DNA of 8,435 bases from Spirochaetales bacterium (GTDB lineage: Bacteria > Spirochaetota > Spirochaetia > SZUA-6 > DRHE01): contig JAGLQP010000073.1 in the NCBI GenBank assembly GCA_023136785.1, forward strand, positions 1 to 8,435, in the 5' to 3' direction. Position numbers and translations under genes: made by a program. The notes under the pieces are model-generated. The model was given only the letters and a program-made list of their open reading frames with translations. It had not been told where the DNA came from and made no database searches. Shown piece by piece: positions 4,735 to 8,435 of the stretch (positions within the stretch are counted from its first letter, which is position 1; each line of letters starts with the position of its first letter).

Positions 4735-5925
4735 ATGGCTGAAGTCGTTCTTGTCCATTGCACATCCTATGACAATCACGAGGTAGAAGGAGCGATCCGC
4801 CGGGGTATCGACCTGCTCGGCGGAGTGAAGAGATTCGCCAAAAAGGGCGAGAGGATCCTGTTGAAACCGAATCTTCTCGCCGCCGATCCTCCCGAGAAGT
4901 GTACAACCACACACCCAGCGGTCTTCGGGGCGGCCTGCCGTATCTTCAAGGAGACCGGCGCGCGGGTATCCTACGGCGACAGTCCCGGCCGGGGCTCTTC
5001 GGCCAGTGTGGCCGCCCAAGCGGGGCTGCACGATGTCGCCGTCGAAGAAGGGATTCCCCTCGATGATTTTCAAACCGTGGTCGAGGTTTCCCACAAGGAG
5101 GGAAGACAGAACAAGAAGTTCTCCCTGGCCAAGGCGGTGGTGGATGCGGATGGAGTGATCAGCCTGCCCAAGCTCAAGTCCCACGCTCTGGAAAAGATCA
5201 CCGGGGGTGTGAAGAACCAGTTCGGCTGCGTCCCCGGTTTTCTCAAAGCAGAGTTCCACGCCAAGCTGACCAACGCCTTCGAGTTCGGCCGGATGCTGGT
5301 TGATCTGACCAATCTTGTTCGCCCCCGTTTGTACATCCTGGATGCGGTATATGCAATGGAGGGCAACGGTTCCCGCAGCGGAAATCCCCGGAAAATGAAC
5401 CTGTTGATGCTCTCCGATGACCCTGTGGCTATCGATGCCACGGCCTGTCGCCTGATCGACGTGGATCCGGAACTGATACCGACCATTGTATACGGTCAGG
5501 AGTTTGGCTGCGGTACCTATCTGGAGGAGGAGATTCAGTTATCCGGCGATCCGTTCCAGGAGTTCGTCTGTCCGGATTTTGACATCGATCGCGGACCGAT
5601 AGAAAAATACGTCTCCGGCAGCGGTTCCAAACTGGCCGTGGTGTTGCTGGCCATTATCAAGATCAAGGTGGGGGCTCGTCTGTTCGACAACCTGCTCATC
5701 TCCAAACCTCAAATCGACGCTTCCAAGTGCCTCAAGTGCGGAATATGCATCCAGATCTGCCCGACCCAACCGAAATCGATCGACTGGGTCGACGGGGACA
5801 AGAGCCAGCCGCCGCGGCACGACCACAATCGGTGTATCCGCTGCTTCTGCTGCCAGGAGACCTGTCCGGAGGGCGCTATTTTCGTAAAAAAGCCTCTATT
5901 GAGGAAAATTTTCGGCAAATACTGA
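4735..5925 (+). CDS. DUF362 domain protein with C-terminal 2x[4Fe-4S] ferredoxin domain
   Basis: This 396-residue protein has two parts. Residues 1 to about 320 are a DUF362 domain: LLKPNLL (42-48), a THP near 59-61, GDSPG (81-85), LPKLKSH (144-150), the signature GGVKNQFG (157-164), DAVYAMEGNG (203-212) and DDPVAIDA (228-235). Residues 325-396 form a bacterial ferredoxin: C332, C335, C338, C342 followed by P, and C367, C370, C373, C377 followed by P. Both clusters are complete CxxCxxCxxxCP motifs for [4Fe-4S]. DUF362-ferredoxin fusions are common in anaerobes and are thought to be redox or iron-sulfur proteins, but no reaction is established. It has no signal peptide, so it is likely cytoplasmic. 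A TTG at 4723 would add four residues; ATG 4735 is preferred, although neither has a clear Shine-Dalgarno site. It is the first gene of a unit with the CPBP gene 19 bases downstream. Confidence 0.9.
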   Translation: MAEVVLVHCTSYDNHEVEGAIRRGIDLLGGVKRFAKKGERILLKPNLLAADPPEKCTTTHPAVFGAACRIFKETGARVSYGDSPGRGSSASVAAQAGLHDVAVEEGIPLDDFQTVVEVSHKEGRQNKKFSLAKAVVDADGVISLPKLKSHALEKITGGVKNQFGCVPGFLKAEFHAKLTNAFEFGRMLVDLTNLVRPRLYILDAVYAMEGNGSRSGNPRKMNLLMLSDDPVAIDATACRLIDVDPELIPTIVYGQEFGCGTYLEEEIQLSGDPFQEFVCPDFDIDRGPIEKYVSGSGSKLAVVLLAIIKIKVGARLFDNLLISKPQIDASKCLKCGICIQICPTQPKSIDWVDGDKSQPPRHDHNRCIRCFCCQETCPEGAIFVKKPLLRKIFGKY

Positions 5926-5932
5926 TCGATGC

Positions 5933-5938
5933 GAGGTG
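5933..5938 (+). promoter_or_regulatory. Ribosome binding site deciding the CPBP start
   Basis: GAGGTG lies 6 bases before the GTG at 5945. The longer in-frame GTG at 5936 overlaps this motif and has no site of its own, so 5945 is preferred. Confidence 0.7.
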
Positions 5939-5944
5939 TATCAA

Positions 5945-6670
5945 GTGACCAATTCCTTGGCCTGGAGTAGTGACTACAGAGTTGCGGTTGTTGCATTAGC
6001 AACCTTCACGAGCGGTTATTTTCTCTACTGGTTCATTGCCAACTCCTCCGGATTGCGCAACTACTGCGACAAGCGCTACTCCGGCGAGAGATCCCAAGCA
6101 ACGGTTATCCTCTTTCAGCGGTGTGTCGGAATTGTTTTTCTAGGTTTGCCCGCCGTATTGGTTACGATATTCCTGCTCAAGTTTCGATTCAGAGATCTGG
6201 GTGTGACCACCATCGATTCGGTGGCAACGCTGTACTGGATGTTGGGTATCAGCGCCATCGTGATTCCTCTGGTTTTCAGTTTCTCCCGGACTCCAAGTTT
6301 TTTCGAGACCTACCCCCTGATCCGGCAAAAGACCTGGGACCTCTTTCTCCTTACGGCCAATACCTTGAGCTGGTGCGTGTATATCCTGATCTACGAGTTT
6401 CTGTTTCGCGGATTTCTTCTCGGGGTTACTCTGGGAAGCTTCGGCGTCTGGCCGGCGATCCTGGTCAACGTAGCTCTATACGTGTGTGTCCACATCCCCT
6501 ACGGTTTCTCGGTCACCCTGGGTTCACTGCCGCTCGGACTGGCCATGTGTCTGGCCACGGTTCACACGGGAAATATCTGGACCGCCTATCTGGTACACCT
6601 GATGATCGCTCTGCTCAATGACTACGTCGCCCTGGCGGCGAATCCCGAGACAAGGATCCGACTAGCTTGA
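5945..6670 (+). CDS. CPBP-family intramembrane protein (CAAX protease-like), variant motifs
   Basis: This 241-residue, strongly hydrophobic protein has about six to eight membrane segments (roughly residues 11-31, 56-79, 94-113, 132-150, 154-176, 177-205, 210-230). It carries the three CPBP (PF02517) motifs in variant form: YEFLFRG at 150-156 where the family usually has EExxxRG, so the first glutamate is Tyr150; YVCVH at 179-183 (FxxxH type, H183); and HLMIALLND at 218-226, where the usual HxxxN is replaced by HxxxA. Family members include Rce1-type prenyl-protein proteases and bacteriocin-immunity or maturation proteases. Loss of the first Glu makes proteolysis doubtful, although such variants recur in the family. 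It starts at GTG behind GAGGTG, 19 bases after the DUF362 stop, so the two are probably co-transcribed. Its N-terminus is homologous to the broken frame at 2891-3076. Its stop overlaps the end of the convergent epimerase gene. Confidence 0.8.
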   Translation: MTNSLAWSSDYRVAVVALATFTSGYFLYWFIANSSGLRNYCDKRYSGERSQATVILFQRCVGIVFLGLPAVLVTIFLLKFRFRDLGVTTIDSVATLYWMLGISAIVIPLVFSFSRTPSFFETYPLIRQKTWDLFLLTANTLSWCVYILIYEFLFRGFLLGVTLGSFGVWPAILVNVALYVCVHIPYGFSVTLGSLPLGLAMCLATVHTGNIWTAYLVHLMIALLNDYVALAANPETRIRLA

Positions 6671-7687
6671 GCGTTTCCTCTGTACTTTGTCGCGGAGAAC
6701 CTTGATATCGAGGTAGCCGTTGTCTTTGAACCACTTGAATGCCTCATCAATGGCCACCTCCACAGGTGTCTGGGGCAATTGGAGAGCCTGCACCGCTTTC
6801 CGCGCCGTGTAGTAGTGCTCCGATATGGCCATCTTTACCAACACCAGAGTCAGCGCGGGCATGACCTTGAACACTCTTCCGTAGATCGATCCGGCCAAGC
6901 CGGCGGTTTTGGCCAGCCACATAGGGTATGTGACTTTGGAGGCGGGTTTCCCGATAACGCCGGAAATTTTCTCGAACAGTTCGCTGTAGGAGAGGTTCTC
7001 ATTTCCCAGAATGTAGCACTCCCCGATGGTACCCATTTCCAAGGTGTTTGCTATTCCCACGGCCACATCCTTCACCGACACGTAGTTCCTGCCGCCGGTG
7101 CCGCCGCCCGGGATTTTCTGATGATAGGTGCCGAGGATCAGGGTTCCGGAGCCGGGTTTTGCATCGTAGGGCCCGAACATGTAGGCCGGATTCACTACCA
7201 CCGCCGGTACATCCCCCCTCTGTACGGCATGAAGCACCAAAGATTGGGCTTCGTATTTGCTGTCGAAATAGTCCATCTTATAGCTCCCCCCCCTGTACTC
7301 CCGGGTCTCGTCACCGGGCAATTCTTTCGTGCCGTAGCCGAAGGAAGTGGCACTGCCGATATAGACGACTCTTTTTACCCCGGCCTGCCGGGCGGCTTCC
7401 ATGATATTGGCGGTGCCGTCGATGTTGATCCGCCGTTGCAGCTTATTTCTGGGCGGCCAGATCGAGGTTACCGCGGCCGCGTGAATGATCGCGTCGCAGC
7501 CTTTGGCGGCCTCGTGCAGAGAGTCCTTGTCTAGGATATTGCCGTGGCAAATTTCAGAAACTTTGCCTTGGAGGGGATTCTCGCTGTTCCCGGGTCCGAC
7601 AAATGCTCTGATTCGATACTTCCTGCTGCTCAACTCATGGATCAGATTGCTGCCTAGAAAGCCGTTTGCCCCTGTTACCAGTATCAT
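6662..7687 (-). CDS. NAD(P)-dependent epimerase/reductase (extended SDR, dihydroflavonol reductase-like)
   Basis: This 341-residue extended SDR starts with a Rossmann fold: TGANGFLG at residues 5-12, and D65 with HAAA (69-72) around the second part of the cofactor site. The active site is GSATSFG (111-117, catalytic Ser/Thr), Y140 and K144 (YFDSK). NPAYMFGP (166-173) is the typical loop after beta-6. The family includes nucleotide-sugar epimerases, dihydroflavonol/3-beta-hydroxysteroid-type reductases and the hopanoid-linked HpnA. The sequence is closest in feel to the latter two, so the substrate may be a small carbonyl compound or sterol-like lipid rather than a sugar. The ATG at 7685-7687 begins directly with the Rossmann strand, as usual. 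It lies 46 bases after the dctP stop on the same strand and is probably co-transcribed with it. Its last 9 bases overlap the convergent CPBP gene. Confidence 0.85.
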   Translation of the reverse strand: MILVTGANGFLGSNLIHELSSRKYRIRAFVGPGNSENPLQGKVSEICHGNILDKDSLHEAAKGCDAIIHAAAVTSIWPPRNKLQRRINIDGTANIMEAARQAGVKRVVYIGSATSFGYGTKELPGDETREYRGGSYKMDYFDSKYEAQSLVLHAVQRGDVPAVVVNPAYMFGPYDAKPGSGTLILGTYHQKIPGGGTGGRNYVSVKDVAVGIANTLEMGTIGECYILGNENLSYSELFEKISGVIGKPASKVTYPMWLAKTAGLAGSIYGRVFKVMPALTLVLVKMAISEHYYTARKAVQALQLPQTPVEVAIDEAFKWFKDNGYLDIKVLRDKVQRKRSS

Positions 7688-7733
7688 GTTCTCTTATTCC
7701 CTTCGTTGCCTGTTGCTGTGCCGCCACCCGAAA

Positions 7734-8435
7734 TTATCTGTTTCGGTAATCCTCGAGAATGAGCAGCGCCTGTTCGTAAATCTCACGGGATATCGTGTCT
7801 CCGATCAGCAGTCCGAAGCCTTCTTCAACAATGTTTCGCCACCGTGACAAGGTATCATCGGGTACCCGATGAATAACCAATCCGCTTTCCTTCATGATCC
7901 CGATGGCCTGTTTTTCCACTTCCATCGCCTCGTAGTACAAATCTCGAAGAATTGTCTCGGCACTCGCCTTGAGCCGGGAGTGAAGCTCAGAGGGAATCAT
8001 TTTCCAGGCTCTGTTGGAGATGATCACCCCCCCCGTCAGAGGCGTCCAGAAGAAATCGTTCATATGCGGCGCCAGGGCGAACCACTGCATGGCAGCGGCA
8101 ACGAGCGGCGCTGCGGCAAAGGCATCCACCATCCCGCTCTGCATGGCGGCGAATACATCGTTGGCCTTGAGCGGGACGACCTGAAATCCCATCTCCTTCA
8201 TGGCTTGATCGATGCTCGAGCTGCCCTCCAGGCTGAACAGTTTCAATCTTTGCATTTCCTCTGGAGTTACCGCCTCGGTATTGGCGAAGAAACGCAGCCA
8301 ACCGGATTTGCTGAAGGCGAGCAGGGTAAACCCCTTTTCCTCGAGGAGCTTCTCCAATTCGGGCTGAAGCTGCAGAAACAGGTAGTCCAGCTCCTCGTCA
8401 CTGTGAGTTATGAAGGGAAGCTGGTACACGTAGAA
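7734..8435 (-). CDS. TRAP transporter solute-binding protein DctP family, N-terminus cut by window edge
   Basis: The last 233 residues of a DctP-type periplasmic binding protein are present. The frame stays open to the window end (it begins FYVYQLPF), so the signal peptide and first domain lie outside. An apparent GTG start at 8429 is only an internal codon. Recognisable parts are LPFITHSDEELDYL, GFTLLAFSKSGWLRFFAN, PEEMQRLKLF, an FAAMQSGMVDAF segment shared by DctP proteins (substrate cleft and hinge region), and an ISNRAWKMIP segment before the long C-terminal helices. It resembles the TatP/Tp0957 branch of TRAP binding proteins. TRAP systems import carboxylates and related compounds using ion gradients; the permease subunits (DctQ, DctM) are not in the window. 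The ligand cannot be told; the arginine that usually binds carboxylates is outside or not identifiable. It is upstream of the epimerase gene in the same unit. Confidence 0.85.
   Translation of the reverse strand, partial: FYVYQLPFITHSDEELDYLFLQLQPELEKLLEEKGFTLLAFSKSGWLRFFANTEAVTPEEMQRLKLFSLEGSSSIDQAMKEMGFQVVPLKANDVFAAMQSGMVDAFAAAPLVAAAMQWFALAPHMNDFFWTPLTGGVIISNRAWKMIPSELHSRLKASAETILRDLYYEAMEVEKQAIGIMKESGLVIHRVPDDTLSRWRNIVEEGFGLLIGDTISREIYEQALLILEDYRNR

Noticed and set aside
4684..5259. Minus-strand open frame of 191 codons
   Set aside because: It lies opposite the well-supported DUF362 coding region and looks like a composition artefact of GC-rich coding DNA.
6779..7534. Long plus-strand open frame (251 codons) inside the epimerase region
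   Set aside because: It is the antisense shadow of a clear SDR gene on the minus strand and its translation has no family character.
8427..8429. GTG start for the DctP protein
   Set aside because: The frame stays open to the window edge and the protein lacks its signal peptide and first domain, so this is an internal valine codon of a cut gene.

Overview
The window looks like a piece of an anaerobic, Gram-negative-type bacterial chromosome. The clues are a flavodoxin, a DUF362 protein with a two-cluster ferredoxin tail, and a TRAP-type DctP solute-binding protein. Desulfobacterota or Spirochaetota would fit, but the sequence alone cannot settle this. There is no rRNA, tRNA, CRISPR array, transposase or integrase in the window.

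Left part (about 100-3500) is visibly AT-rich and reads as an accessory or scrambled region. It starts with a short, very GC-rich block of inverted repeats (1-99). Then come a small flavodoxin (316-804), a PIN-like/NYN-type nuclease-fold protein (1030-1614), a 417-base gene-free stretch, a small-molecule SAM methyltransferase (2032-2919), the broken start of a CPBP-family membrane protein (2891 to about 3076), and a truncated HigA-type antitoxin with no toxin (3193-3414). An imperfect palindrome bounded by CATAAC/GTTATG begins 3 bases after the PIN gene's stop. A similar folded element precedes the flavodoxin. Together they suggest, without proving, integron-type gene cassettes.

Right part (about 3500-8435) is GC-richer and more orderly. 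A complete SDR of the D-mannonate oxidoreductase/gluconate 5-dehydrogenase type (3561-4409) is followed directly by the C-terminal stump of a second, glucose-1-dehydrogenase-like SDR. That stump is broken by a frameshift in a run of eight G. A near-consensus sigma70 promoter (4678-4705) then drives a two-gene operon: DUF362/ferredoxin (4735-5925) and an intact CPBP-family membrane protein (5945-6670). A minus-strand pair runs towards it: dctP (7734-8435, cut by the window edge) followed by an NAD(P)-dependent epimerase/reductase (6662-7687). The two units meet tail to tail with a 9-base overlap.

The most notable link between the halves is that the broken CPBP fragment behind the methyltransferase is clearly homologous to the intact CPBP protein 3 kb away. 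It is also homologous across an in-frame amber codon. Several genes here are decaying relics (CPBP start, HigA, SDR tail), so the region has undergone repeated rearrangement. I see no convincing complete new defence or biosynthetic system. The best leads are the possible cassette boundaries, the duplicated and decayed CPBP family, and the DUF362-ferredoxin/CPBP operon.
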